A stretch of 64,000 nt of DNA. It comes from Elizabethkingia occulta. Its GTDB lineage: Bacteria > Bacteroidota > Bacteroidia > Flavobacteriales > Weeksellaceae. This document shows, piece after piece, positions 7,734 through 16,510 of the stretch. The notes below the pieces were generated by a model, which saw only the letters and a program-made list of their open reading frames with translations, had not been told where the DNA came from and ran no database searches. The stretch spans positions 310,001 through 374,000 of the forward strand of contig NZ_MAHX01000016.1 in the NCBI RefSeq assembly GCF_002023715.1. Reading direction: 5' to 3'. A program made the translations under genes and the position numbers. Each line of letters starts with the position of its first letter. The stretch's first letter is position 1.

Positions 7734-9881
7734 TTACATCCTGTTCAGTTCTTCAGTATTTCCGGACTGGCGATTGCTGGTTTTTATCTTATCATTACCG
7801 AATTTATAATTCAGAGAAACTCGGAAGCTTTGATTATCCCAAATATTTCTGAAACTTTGTTTTACACCATTCATCATCTGATAACTATAACCGATTCCGT
7901 TAAATATATTGCTGCCAACAAGGCTTATTATCAGTTTCTTATCGAAGGCAAGATATTTAAAAGATATGTCAACAGTTGAATAAGCTTTGCTTGTAAAATT
8001 ATTATATACACCTCCAAAATCCTGAGTATAAGTAAGATTAAAGAAAGCTGTTTTTGGTTTGTTTAATGTAAAATCATTGCTTGTAGAGAAATCTGCAGTC
8101 CAGCCTTTATAGCGTTCAGGTCCGATGCTAAGCTGAGTATTGCTGTAGCTAAGGTTGAAGGTGTTCATACTGGACAACCATTTCACAGGTTTCCAGGTAA
8201 AAGTTTCTGCCAAACCGAATGAATTAGCATCTACATAATTCATCCAGACAAAATTATTGTTCATAGTGGCGGGATCTATTAAGGAAGCCTGGCTGATTCC
8301 ATTTTTCAGACTTGAGAAATACACCCTGCTGTCCAAGTTTTTGTAGGTGAAAGTAAGTTCAACATTGTCCGTAAAAGCTGGTTGTAAAAATGCATTACCT
8401 TCATTATAACTATTGCTGTTGTTAATGGTTCTGAATGGATTCAGGCTTTCATAAGAAGGACGGTTAATCCTTCTGGAGTAATTGAAACTAATGCTTGTTT
8501 TATCAGCAATAGAATACATTGCATATAGCGTAGGAAATAATTTTATGTAGTTGTTTTTATGAGTATTATCTAATTCACGGGAATATCCGGTGGTTTGGGT
8601 AGCTTCCATTCGTAATCCTGCCTGTAAATTCCACTTGCCAATTTTTTTGCTTCCGGAAACGTATAAAGCTTCGTTATTTTCTCTGTATCTGAAGTAGTTT
8701 GAGATATTGGTGTCCGGTACCATTTCGCTGTTTACCTCCTTATAGGCAGCAATATCATTGGTAGTTTTTACAGTAGAAAATCGACCTCCAAAGCTAAGAT
8801 TGACAAATTTTAATGGAAGTTCTGTGTCAATTTTTGCTGAGAAATTCTGAATCTGGCTTTCAGTATTATTAAGCCCTGTAAATTGGCTTCCCTGTACTAT
8901 TTCGTTATTTGGTTTGTATGTAGCATAAGAAAATGGTCGGTTTCCCGGACCATTATAATTTACATAATCCAGGTCCATAGTAATCTTTTTTCCTAAAGTA
9001 TCCAGTTTGTATTCGGAATACAGGTTATAGACTTGTTGCTGAGATTTGACTCGTTGAAAAGATGAAGTAGAGATATACTTTTGCAGCGCTCCAGCCGAAT
9101 CATAAATATTTGAAAAACTTGGTGTTCCGTTATTTTTAGTATCGAAAAGGCTTGCATTGAATTTGGTACCAAGAGTTAACCTTTCGTTTACCTTATAATC
9201 CAGAGCGGCTTTTACTGCATAGTAATTATTTTTAAAATCTGTAATTCCGCGATTTTCCCAATGAGCATCAGGATAATAAAGATCGTTGTTCCAGTTTCTT
9301 AAAAATCTTCTGTCGCCTAAATCTATAGATGATTGTAGTGTTATTTTATCCTTCTGAAGGTTGAAGGCGGCATTGGAACGCCAAGTGTTTCGTCTTGATC
9401 TCTGATATGAAGAGCCAACGTTAGCGTTCCAGCTGTTAACCTTCATTTTTTTCGTAACGATATTGATTATACCACTGTTTCCCTCAGCACTATATTTAGC
9501 TGGTGGAGTGGTGATTACTTCAATCTTTGACAAATTCTCCGCACTAATACCTTCCAGGTAGCGGCTAAGCTGTTCACCACTCATATAGACTTCTTTATCA
9601 TCTATTAATACAAGGACTGTACTTTTTCCTACAATAGAGATCACATCGTTATTTATTTTTACATTCGGAGTGGCTTTCAGGGCATCCAATGCTGTTCCAC
9701 CAGCAGCGGCAACAGAGTTACCGATATTAAATATTAAACGATCAGGCTTTCTTTCAATCAGTTTTTTCTTTCCTTCCAGAACAACTGTTTCTACTGTTTT
9801 TACTTTGGTGGTATCCTGTATATTTTGTGAAAATGCTGTACATGAGATTAAAGTGACAGCTAATACGTATATCTTTTTCAT
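7734..9881 (-). CDS. Outer-membrane beta-barrel family protein (TonB-receptor-like), paralog 2
   Basis: Protein of 715 residues taken from the ATG at 9881, which begins MKKIYVLAVTLISCTAFSQ, a clean signal peptide; the in-frame start 24 bases further upstream (9905) would bury that peptide. After the signal comes VVLEGKKKLIERKPDRLIFN, shared nearly word for word with paralog 3, then VLIDDKEVYMSGEQLS and IEVITTPPAKYSAEGNSG of the plug region and a large barrel. It is likely an outer-membrane receptor or channel energised by TonB. The substrate is not visible. Confidence 0.85.
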   Translation of the reverse strand: MKKIYVLAVTLISCTAFSQNIQDTTKVKTVETVVLEGKKKLIERKPDRLIFNIGNSVAAAGGTALDALKATPNVKINNDVISIVGKSTVLVLIDDKEVYMSGEQLSRYLEGISAENLSKIEVITTPPAKYSAEGNSGIINIVTKKMKVNSWNANVGSSYQRSRRNTWRSNAAFNLQKDKITLQSSIDLGDRRFLRNWNNDLYYPDAHWENRGITDFKNNYYAVKAALDYKVNERLTLGTKFNASLFDTKNNGTPSFSNIYDSAGALQKYISTSSFQRVKSQQQVYNLYSEYKLDTLGKKITMDLDYVNYNGPGNRPFSYATYKPNNEIVQGSQFTGLNNTESQIQNFSAKIDTELPLKFVNLSFGGRFSTVKTTNDIAAYKEVNSEMVPDTNISNYFRYRENNEALYVSGSKKIGKWNLQAGLRMEATQTTGYSRELDNTHKNNYIKLFPTLYAMYSIADKTSISFNYSRRINRPSYESLNPFRTINNSNSYNEGNAFLQPAFTDNVELTFTYKNLDSRVYFSSLKNGISQASLIDPATMNNNFVWMNYVDANSFGLAETFTWKPVKWLSSMNTFNLSYSNTQLSIGPERYKGWTADFSTSNDFTLNKPKTAFFNLTYTQDFGGVYNNFTSKAYSTVDISFKYLAFDKKLIISLVGSNIFNGIGYSYQMMNGVKQSFRNIWDNQSFRVSLNYKFGNDKIKTSNRQSGNTEELNRM

Positions 9882-9958
9882 GAGTATTGTTTTATAGAAT
9901 GACAATTACAAGTGTGTTTTTGTTACATTAATTATTCTTTATTTGTTCAGAAAACCTT

Positions 9959-12085
9959 TTAGTTAGCTCTGTTTTTTTCTTCGAATTTGATATCTTTCTG
10001 AGCTCCTTTTACTTTTGAATTTCCGAAGGTATAATTTACACTCAGACGTAGCGTTCTGCCATCCCAGTAATTGTTGAATGACTGTTTATTATCAGAGAAA
10101 GATTTATCAGCACGATATCTTTGAGCAAAGATGTTGGATACACTGGCATTAATCTGCAATTGCTTGTCCATTAGGGAAACTCTTATTCCGGAAGACAGGT
10201 CAGAAAAGTTCTTGAATGATGAATTGACATTTTTAAAAGGTAAGGTCTGATTATAGTTTAGGAAGAATACAATTGTTTTCTTTGCATTTAGGGTGAAAGT
10301 ATTGTTTGCAGAATAATTGAAGAATGTCCCACTCTTGGTTTCAGCTTGTATATTGAATACAGAAGAATTTTGTAATGTAGCCGTTGCAGAGATACTGGTT
10401 TCCCACCAAGGTAAAATCTTATCGGTATAGCTGGCATTCAGACCATAAAAATTATTGTTATAGTGATTTAGGTAGGTGCTGCTCTCATTAATCCCATCAA
10501 GAAAAGAAACTTGTCCGAAGGCATTTGTTAATCTTAGATAATAAATACTCACAGATAATTTATTGTTGTAGGTATAGGCAAGTTCTGTATTGTTGATGTA
10601 TGCAGGCTGTAGTAATGGATTCCCTGAAGCATAAGAATTTGGATTACTATACCAGCGGAAAGGATTCAGATTACTCATATCTGGGCGGTTAATCCTACGG
10701 GAATAAGCAAGGCTAAAGGCATTCTTACCTTCTTTATAAGCAACATATGCTGATGGGAACCATTGTCCGTATCCATATTTAGTGCGCTCATTCGTTGCAG
10801 GAGTATAGGCGTCCACATGTGCATCTTCGTAACGGATACCAAATTTTGTTTCCCAATTTTTTCCAAAGCTCTTTGTAAAGCTGAAATAGGCTGCATAATT
10901 CTTTTCATCATACTGAAAGAAATTAGTTCTGGACTGATCGGAAACAGGAGTGTGATTGATAATATTGTAATAATTAAGATCTGATGTATTTTTGAACTGA
11001 TTGAATTTTACTCCGGTTTCTATGGTTCCGAAAGAAAAAGGAAGTTCTAAATCTGCCTGCCCGGAGAAGATTTGCGGTTTTAGTTTAGAAATAGTCTGTA
11101 CGTTTTCGGTTGTCTGGTTCGAAGCTTTGAAAGTGGAGAAATCTACAATTGTATTAGAGTTGTTTTCGTAATAATTTCCGGTAAAACTTAGTTTTTTGCC
11201 TAGTGTATCTAATTTTAAATCGTAATAAACGGATAACGTCTGCATTCGGTTTGTTTCGCAATGTTTTGTTGGTGTGCTCAGCGTCTCGGTTGGTTGCTCT
11301 CCTTTAAAATAGGACGTGTTATTGAAGATATTCATATCTGGTGTTTGACGAGTGTAAAGATAATTCAGTCCAATTTCAGAGTTCTTACTAAGTTTATAAG
11401 AAAGATTAAGGCTTGGAGAAAACTCTTTCCACATATCTTTGCGTACTGTACGGCTATAGCTTGATGTAGCACCGATAATATCATAATTTTCTTCCGTACG
11501 TTTTGCAGTATTGGTATAATTACCCTTCAGGCTCATGCTAAACTTTGAAGTCTGATAATTGAGTGTTGCATTGCCTAATCCACCGGAATAAGTTCTCTGA
11601 ACAAATGTTGAACCTACATTACCACTAAAACCCATGTTAGGATTCTTTTTCAGAACAATATTGATTAGCCCGCTGTTTCCCTGTGCTTCATATTTAGCCG
11701 GAGGAGTTGTAATCACTTCTACTTTAAGTATATTTTCTGAGCGGATGGTTTTTAAATAACTCATTAATGCATCTCCGGAAAGATTTAGCATACGGCCGTT
11801 AATCATTACGGATACACTACTTTTTCCTACAATTGATATAAGACCTTTATTTTCGTCTACATTCATCATAGGAACATTACTCAGAGTCTCTACAGCATCC
11901 ATTCCTTGTGAAGCCATCGATGCCTCAACATTGAAGACTAAACGGTCTGCTTTTCTTTCAATCAGTTTTTTCTTTGCCTGAATAGTTACGGCTTTTACTG
12001 TTTGTACTTTAGTGGTATCCTGAGTTTTCTGAGCGAATGACAAGCTGTATAATAAAGTTGCGATGAATATAGAGGTCTTTTTCAT
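9959..12085 (-). CDS. Outer-membrane beta-barrel family protein (TonB-receptor-like), paralog 3
   Basis: Protein of 708 residues with signal peptide MKKTSIFIATLLYSLSFAQ. The segment IQAKKKLIERKADRLVFNV and the plug motifs VMINGRMLNLSGD and VEVITTPPAKYEAQGNSG show a close relationship to paralog 2. It is the first gene of the minus-strand trio, 191 bases from the divergent LytS/LytTR pair. A possible minus-strand -7 element (TACCTTTG on that strand, at 12132-12139) lies about 50 bases upstream. The three copies probably arose by tandem duplication and then diverged. A common regulator in the adjoining two-component system is a reasonable guess only. Confidence 0.86.
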   Translation of the reverse strand: MKKTSIFIATLLYSLSFAQKTQDTTKVQTVKAVTIQAKKKLIERKADRLVFNVEASMASQGMDAVETLSNVPMMNVDENKGLISIVGKSSVSVMINGRMLNLSGDALMSYLKTIRSENILKVEVITTPPAKYEAQGNSGLINIVLKKNPNMGFSGNVGSTFVQRTYSGGLGNATLNYQTSKFSMSLKGNYTNTAKRTEENYDIIGATSSYSRTVRKDMWKEFSPSLNLSYKLSKNSEIGLNYLYTRQTPDMNIFNNTSYFKGEQPTETLSTPTKHCETNRMQTLSVYYDLKLDTLGKKLSFTGNYYENNSNTIVDFSTFKASNQTTENVQTISKLKPQIFSGQADLELPFSFGTIETGVKFNQFKNTSDLNYYNIINHTPVSDQSRTNFFQYDEKNYAAYFSFTKSFGKNWETKFGIRYEDAHVDAYTPATNERTKYGYGQWFPSAYVAYKEGKNAFSLAYSRRINRPDMSNLNPFRWYSNPNSYASGNPLLQPAYINNTELAYTYNNKLSVSIYYLRLTNAFGQVSFLDGINESSTYLNHYNNNFYGLNASYTDKILPWWETSISATATLQNSSVFNIQAETKSGTFFNYSANNTFTLNAKKTIVFFLNYNQTLPFKNVNSSFKNFSDLSSGIRVSLMDKQLQINASVSNIFAQRYRADKSFSDNKQSFNNYWDGRTLRLSVNYTFGNSKVKGAQKDIKFEEKNRAN

Positions 12086-12131
12086 AGTTGTTTTTTTATA
12101 AATAATATTTTATCTGATCGTTTTGATATGC

Positions 12132-12139
12132 CAAAGGTA
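12132..12139 (-). promoter_or_regulatory. Possible -7 element for receptor paralog 3
   Basis: On the minus strand the octamer reads TACCTTTG, matching the Bacteroidota -7 pattern TAnnTTTG. I see no TTG at the expected distance upstream, so this is a weak call. Confidence 0.3.
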
Positions 12140-12243
12140 TAGTGTGTGAACACCCTCTGAAATAGCATTTAGACGAAGCAGGGTATTTACGGGATGATTG
12201 TTTTTTTCGTCGATGAAAAAAGCAGGTTTGTCGAAAATGGCTA

Positions 12244-12273
12244 TTGGAAAATGTTTTACTAGCATTAAATTTG
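12244..12273 (+). promoter_or_regulatory. Promoter of the LytS-type kinase gene (predicts a leaderless mRNA)
   Basis: TTG (12244-12246), 19 bases, then TAAATTTG (12266-12273): a full match to the Bacteroidota consensus. In that consensus transcription starts about 4 bases after the octamer, which is the A of the ATG at 12277. The TTG could be mistaken for an alternative start codon. Confidence 0.6.
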
Positions 12274-12276
12274 AGC

Positions 12277-13302
12277 ATGAAAAAGAACCAAATTATATTT
12301 CTGCATATCTTTTATTGGGTACTCAATATCACTTCTAATATTTTGATTCCTCTTATTGCAGGCTATAAAAAAATTATAGTACTAGATTTTACTTTTTTGG
12401 CTGTTAGCTTTGTAGCTTTTTATATCAACTACTTTTTTATTGTTCCTTTATTTTTTGATATAAAGAGATTATATTTAACCATAGCAGGTTTTTTTATAAG
12501 TGTATTTTGTTTTGCATTGTTAAGGTACTCTGTGGAAGAGGTACTTTTAAGAGCTTTAACCGGCCATGGAAATTATCATGAAAAGACAACACTTTTATTT
12601 TACTTTTATGATAATATATTTTACAGTACTGCTACAATCTTCTTTAGTACCTCATTTTGTCTTTTTAAATTTTTTTCACGATCAGAAAAAGAGAAGTATG
12701 AATTAATAGAAGAAAAGAAAAATGCGGAGCTCCAAGCATTGAAAACCCAGATAAATCCACATTTTATATTTAATTCACTCAATAATATTTATTCGCTGGT
12801 GTATCAGAATTCCGATAAGGCATTACCTGCGTTGGAAGAGCTAAGTCAGTTGTTGAGATATAGTACAAAGGATCTGGAGAAGGACTTTATTCAGCTGGAT
12901 AAAGAAGTAGGCTATATGGAGAGTCTGATTGCTTTGGAAAAGCTTAGGATTAAGAATCCAGAGCTGATATTATTTAATAAAGATCTCAAAAATCCGAAAT
13001 TATCAATCTCGCCAATGCTATTGGTGCCATTCGTTGAAAATGCCTTTAAACATGGCGATATTAATGGCAAAGGAATGGAGTTGAAAGTGTCCGATGATAA
13101 TGGTAGATTGCATTTCTATCTCAGAAATTCCAAGAAGCAGAGGATGAAAGATTTTTCATCGGGAATTGGCATTGGGAATGTAAGAAAGAGATTGCAATTA
13201 ATCTACCCGGATAATCACTGGTTAGAAATTACGGAGACTGAAGATACTTTTATTGTAGATTTGAAAATTGATTTGAATACAAACAAATTGACGGCATATT
13301 AG
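12277..13302 (+). CDS. LytS/YehU-type sensor histidine kinase
   Basis: Protein of 341 residues from the ATG at 12277. The N-terminal part has about four hydrophobic membrane segments (residues ~5-130). A linker leads into the His_kinase domain with QINPHFIFNSLNN (phospho-acceptor His162) and a C-terminal ATP-binding region with PFVENAFKHG. It lacks an extracytoplasmic sensor domain of note. The response regulator follows 2 bases after the stop, so they form one unit. A start at the upstream TTG (12244) is rejected because that TTG forms part of a consensus promoter. Signal sensed: unknown. Confidence 0.9.
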   Translation: MKKNQIIFLHIFYWVLNITSNILIPLIAGYKKIIVLDFTFLAVSFVAFYINYFFIVPLFFDIKRLYLTIAGFFISVFCFALLRYSVEEVLLRALTGHGNYHEKTTLLFYFYDNIFYSTATIFFSTSFCLFKFFSRSEKEKYELIEEKKNAELQALKTQINPHFIFNSLNNIYSLVYQNSDKALPALEELSQLLRYSTKDLEKDFIQLDKEVGYMESLIALEKLRIKNPELILFNKDLKNPKLSISPMLLVPFVENAFKHGDINGKGMELKVSDDNGRLHFYLRNSKKQRMKDFSSGIGIGNVRKRLQLIYPDNHWLEITETEDTFIVDLKIDLNTNKLTAY

Positions 13303-13304
13303 AT

Positions 13305-13991
13305 ATGGAGAAAATTAAATGTATTGTTGTAGACGATGAACCTCTGGCGGTTTCTCTGTTGAGCAGCTATGTTCAGAAAGTTCCGTTTTTGGAACTGGTT
13401 TTTAGTTCAGAGAATCCTTTAGAAGCATTAGATTTTATTCAGAATAATGAAGCTGATCTGGCATTTTTAGATATTCAGATGCCGGAGCTTACCGGAATTA
13501 ACTTCATGGAAATTGCAGGTAATAAGTTAAAGTATATCCTTACAACTGCTTATGCTGAATATGCTTTGGAGGGCTATGAATATAATGTAGTCGACTATTT
13601 GTTAAAACCAGTTTCGTTTGACAGACTTTATAAAAGCGCACTGAAGGCTCAGGAACGACTTTCTAATAATGAAACTTCAGCAGGTCAGTATTTTTTTGTA
13701 AAATCTTCCGGCCAGCAGCACCGCATTAATTTTGATGAGGTATTGTATATTGAAAGCCTTAAGGATTATGTGAATATAAAAACAGAACATCAGGAATATA
13801 TAGTGCTGGACACACTAAAATCTTTTGAGCAACAATTACCTGATACTTCTTTTATCAGGGTTCATAAATCTTATATCATAAATCGGGATAAGATAAAGAC
13901 GGTCAACATTAAGTCTGTAAACCTTATTTCCGGAGGCGAAATTCCCATTGGCGAGAGTTATAAATTAAATTTTTTGAAAAAGTTAAAGTAA
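13305..13991 (+). CDS. LytTR-family response regulator
   Basis: Protein of 228 residues. An N-terminal receiver domain shows VVDDEP (acidic Asp10/Asp11), the phospho-acceptor Asp56 in FLDIQMPELTG, and the LLKPVSFD lysine. The C-terminal half is a LytTR DNA-binding domain (FFVKSSGQQHRINFDEVLYI, then FIRVHKSYIIN). It is the partner of the kinase 2 bases upstream. LytTR regulators often control neighbouring envelope genes, and here the divergent beta-barrel genes are the obvious candidates; this is an inference from position. Confidence 0.92.
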   Translation: MEKIKCIVVDDEPLAVSLLSSYVQKVPFLELVFSSENPLEALDFIQNNEADLAFLDIQMPELTGINFMEIAGNKLKYILTTAYAEYALEGYEYNVVDYLLKPVSFDRLYKSALKAQERLSNNETSAGQYFFVKSSGQQHRINFDEVLYIESLKDYVNIKTEHQEYIVLDTLKSFEQQLPDTSFIRVHKSYIINRDKIKTVNIKSVNLISGGEIPIGESYKLNFLKKLK

Positions 13992-14018
13992 TTTTGCTTT
14001 TGGTTCGTCTTCATAAAT

Positions 14019-14594
14019 ATGGACTCGCTATATTTGAATGAAATGGCTGAAAAAAAAACTGCTTCACTGTCAGAAGTCGTAAAGGATTACGGCTCACAAT
14101 TGTTTCGCTTTATCAAAGGAAAAGTGAGCAAAACTGAGGATGCAGAAGATATTTTGCAGGAGGTCTGGTATCAGACCAGCCGTTTAACGAATATAGATGA
14201 TCTGGAAAATGTGGGTGCCTGGCTGTATTCGGTAACCCGAAATAAGATTACCGATAATTACAGGAAAAAGAAAAGTGATTCTCTGGAAGACTACACTTAT
14301 GAAGATGAAGACGGAAGTTTCAGCATTAAAGAAATTCTTTTAGCAGATGATTCCAATAATCCGGAACTAAAAATGTTTAAAGACATTTTCTGGGACGAAT
14401 TAATGAAGGCGCTGGATGAACTACCAGATAACCAACGGCGGGTATTTTTTCAGAATGAAGTTGAGGAAAAAACTTTGCAGGAAATTGCAGACGAAGAAGG
14501 TGAGAATCTAAAGACTATTATCAGCAGAAAAGGATATGCTGTAAAACACCTTCGCAAAAGATTAAAACATTTATACAACGAACTTAAGGACTAA
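14019..14594 (+). CDS. Sigma-70 family (ECF-like) RNA polymerase sigma factor
   Basis: Protein of 191 residues with sigma region 2 (YGSQLFRFIKGKV, DAEDILQEVWYQTSRL, GAWLYSVTRNKITDNYRKKK) and region 4 (LPDNQRRVFFQNEVEEKTLQ, then a helix-turn-helix with an ISRKGYAVKHLRKRL recognition part). Regions 1 and 3 are absent, so it is an ECF-type factor. It starts 27 bases after the response regulator. No classical FecR-like or zinc-finger anti-sigma gene follows; instead there is a small membrane protein 4 bases downstream. An alternative start is the methionine at residue 9 (14043). Confidence 0.9.
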   Translation: MDSLYLNEMAEKKTASLSEVVKDYGSQLFRFIKGKVSKTEDAEDILQEVWYQTSRLTNIDDLENVGAWLYSVTRNKITDNYRKKKSDSLEDYTYEDEDGSFSIKEILLADDSNNPELKMFKDIFWDELMKALDELPDNQRRVFFQNEVEEKTLQEIADEEGENLKTIISRKGYAVKHLRKRLKHLYNELKD

Positions 14595-14598
14595 GTAT

Positions 14599-14937
14599 AT
14601 GGATCGTAGATTTAGACATAGAAATAAAAAGAAATTTTGGTTAATCTTTCCGTTAATTATCGGATTGATATTTCTGTTGGTCTGGTTAGTACAATGGCTA
14701 TGGAATTTATTATTACCAGAAATACTAGGGGTAAAAGCGATTACCTTCTGGCAGGCCTTCGGAATCATGGTTCTGAGTAAAATATTATTTGGTGGCTTCC
14801 GCTTTAGAGGCGGAGGTGGCGGAAGAAATTTTAAAGAGAAAATGAAAAGACGAATGGAAGAGTTTTCAGATGAAGACAAGGAACGCTTTCGTGAGGAATG
14901 GCAAAAACGGTTTGGAGACCGATGCCGATTTAAATAA
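14599..14937 (+). CDS. Small membrane protein co-transcribed with the sigma factor
   Basis: Protein of 112 residues that I do not recognise as a named family. A very basic N terminus (MDRRFRHRNKKKFW) leads into two hydrophobic segments (about 14-36 and 44-62), a glycine-rich FRGGGGGR patch, and a highly charged helical C terminus (KEKMKRRMEEFSDEDKERFR). It begins 4 bases after the sigma factor stop and is followed by a terminator. A role in holding or tuning the sigma factor at the membrane is possible but has no motif support. Confidence 0.75.
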   Translation: MDRRFRHRNKKKFWLIFPLIIGLIFLLVWLVQWLWNLLLPEILGVKAITFWQAFGIMVLSKILFGGFRFRGGGGGRNFKEKMKRRMEEFSDEDKERFREEWQKRFGDRCRFK

Positions 14938-14943
14938 TATTGA

Positions 14944-14975
14944 AGCCCGGAACTTTTAAGTTTCGGGTTTTTTAT
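14944..14975 (+). terminator. Rho-independent terminator after the sigma factor unit
   Basis: CCCGGAAC and GTTTCGGG form an 8-bp stem (one G-U pair) around TTTTAA, followed by TTTTTTATTT. Confidence 0.8.
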
Positions 14976-15246
14976 TTGTTTTATAACCTTATCTAAAGTG
15001 TAATCTATATGTGGCTTGTAGTTCTATATTATAATATAGATTATTATAGTTTCTTAAAAAGAAAATTAAGAAAATCAACTTCAACATGATATAAAATAAA
15101 AGTTTATCTATATATAAGTATATGTTTTTATAAGAAAAAGCAATTGATTAAAATGATTATAAATTACAAGAGATATTTTATGTTAAATTGTAGTTTGATG
15201 AATTATTTTTAGCTTAGTTGGGTTAAACAATTAAAAATTATTTAAA
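14976..15246 (+). promoter_or_regulatory. AT-rich intergenic region with a candidate promoter for the small secreted protein
   Basis: Nothing coding is visible. TTG (15188-15190), 19 bases and TAGCTTAG (15210-15217) match the Bacteroidota promoter with one mismatch in the -7 box. Transcription would start near 15221, giving a leader of about 26 bases before the ATG at 15247. Confidence 0.45.
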
Positions 15247-15507
15247 ATGAAAAAATCATTATTAATTGCAACGATCGGAGTTGCAGGATTTATGAGTGCT
15301 AAAAGCGTAGAAATAAAAGAAAGTAAATTAGAATCAAATCTAAATCCATCTGAAGAAGCCATCTGGTATCCTGTAAAAATTACTTCTTCATGTGGCTATA
15401 CGGAATATATAGAATTAGGTAATTCTGATATCAGTTGTCTTGAAGTAGAAATTAACAGAATGGAGGATGACTGTGATGCTCCTGTTGAAGCATGGGGATG
15501 GGCATAA
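15247..15507 (+). CDS. Small secreted cysteine-containing protein of unknown function
   Basis: Protein of 86 residues. A short hydrophobic N terminus (MKKSLLIATIGVAGFMSAKS) looks like a signal peptide. The mature part is acidic with three cysteines, in TSSCGY, DISCLE and DDCDAP, and ends GWA. I do not recognise a family. It starts after its own promoter-like element and its last 16 bases overlap the GLPGLI gene, so the pair is co-transcribed and perhaps translationally coupled. It could be a substrate, partner or secreted factor handled with the GLPGLI protein; none of these is shown by sequence. Confidence 0.75.
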   Translation: MKKSLLIATIGVAGFMSAKSVEIKESKLESNLNPSEEAIWYPVKITSSCGYTEYIELGNSDISCLEVEINRMEDDCDAPVEAWGWA

Positions 15508-16280
15508 AAAAGATGGGAGTACATTTTCTTATATTATTATTTTTTGGAAGTCTCATTTTCGCCCAAAATAAAAATGCTTCAGATATAGAAGTAAAATATT
15601 TATATAGTTTTTCAAGAGATACAACAAATTTGAATGAGAGAATTGAAGAGATTATGATCTTAGATCTGAATTCAAATTCGTCAATATATTATAGTGATGC
15701 TTTCTTACAACGCAGAAGATCTTTAGAAGCTGAATTAGCAAATGCTAAAGCGACGGGGCGAATGGCAGAGATTAATGCAGGGAGCCTAGCTAAACCTAAA
15801 GTAGATTATCTTGTATTTCGTGACAAGGATAAAACAACTGTAACAAGTCGTATAGGACGTGATTATTTCTCATTTGAGACTGAACCTTTAAAGTGGAGTA
15901 CTCATTATAAAGATGAAAAAGAAATTTTGGGGTATAAGTGTAAGAAGGCAGTAACAATTTTCAATAAAAGAGAATATATCGCATGGTACACAAGTAGCAT
16001 CCCAATTTCAGAGGGTCCATATAGATTTAAGGGATTGCCGGGTGTTATTTTGGATATTCAAGATACTAAAGGTTACGACAAATTCAAAGTTATTGCAATT
16101 ACTAAAAAGCAAGTTGAAATATCTTCAATTCAAAATGGAATTCCAGTAACAAGAAATGAGTACCTAAAAAAGCGAGAAGAATTCAAAAATAACCCGACTC
16201 CTGGGAAAGCAATGGATATAAGTAAACGAACTCAATTAGAAAATGCTATTAAAAAATTTAATAATACTTTAGAAAGGTAG
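15492..16280 (+). CDS. GLPGLI family protein
   Basis: Protein of about 262 residues with a secretion signal ending LIFAQ. It has the family hallmark YRFKGLPGVILDIQD in the second half, preceded by IAWYTSSIPISEGP. GLPGLI proteins are exported proteins confined to Bacteroidota whose function is unknown. Starts at 15492, 15498 and 15513 all leave a usable signal peptide: the first two overlap the upstream gene, while 15513 begins 5 bases after its stop. A terminator follows. Its pairing with a small Cys-containing secreted protein is the interesting feature. Confidence 0.85.
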   Translation: MGMGIKKMGVHFLILLFFGSLIFAQNKNASDIEVKYLYSFSRDTTNLNERIEEIMILDLNSNSSIYYSDAFLQRRRSLEAELANAKATGRMAEINAGSLAKPKVDYLVFRDKDKTTVTSRIGRDYFSFETEPLKWSTHYKDEKEILGYKCKKAVTIFNKREYIAWYTSSIPISEGPYRFKGLPGVILDIQDTKGYDKFKVIAITKKQVEISSIQNGIPVTRNEYLKKREEFKNNPTPGKAMDISKRTQLENAIKKFNNTLER

Positions 16281-16301
16281 TATTTTAAATCCAAAAACAT
16301 G

Positions 16302-16328
16302 AGGCTGTCCGAAAAGGACAGTCTTTTT
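16302..16328 (+). terminator. Terminator after the GLPGLI gene
   Basis: AGGCTGTCC and GGACAGTCT form a 9-bp stem (one G-U pair) around GAAAA, followed by a T-run. Confidence 0.8.
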
Positions 16329-16510
16329 TATTTGAATTTATTTACAGGGTTTTTAATGTTTGTTGGAAAATTTATTTAATTAATTTTTCGTTTGTTACAG
16401 GGCGTTTGGTAAATAAATTGAAATTATTTTCAAAAATTTTAAAGTAAAACAAATTCTTTATTCGTCTTCAATACAAAGGCCTTTATTATTAAACTTTAAA
16501 ATCAAAAAAA

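Noticed and set aside
12244-12276. TTG start extending the kinase by 11 residues
   Set aside because: The TTG forms the -33 box of a consensus promoter; the ATG at 12277 gives a sensible hydrophobic N terminus.
14571-14879. Minus-strand 102-residue open frame opposite the small membrane protein
   Set aside because: The plus-strand gene has operon spacing, membrane segments and a following terminator; the antisense frame has none of these.
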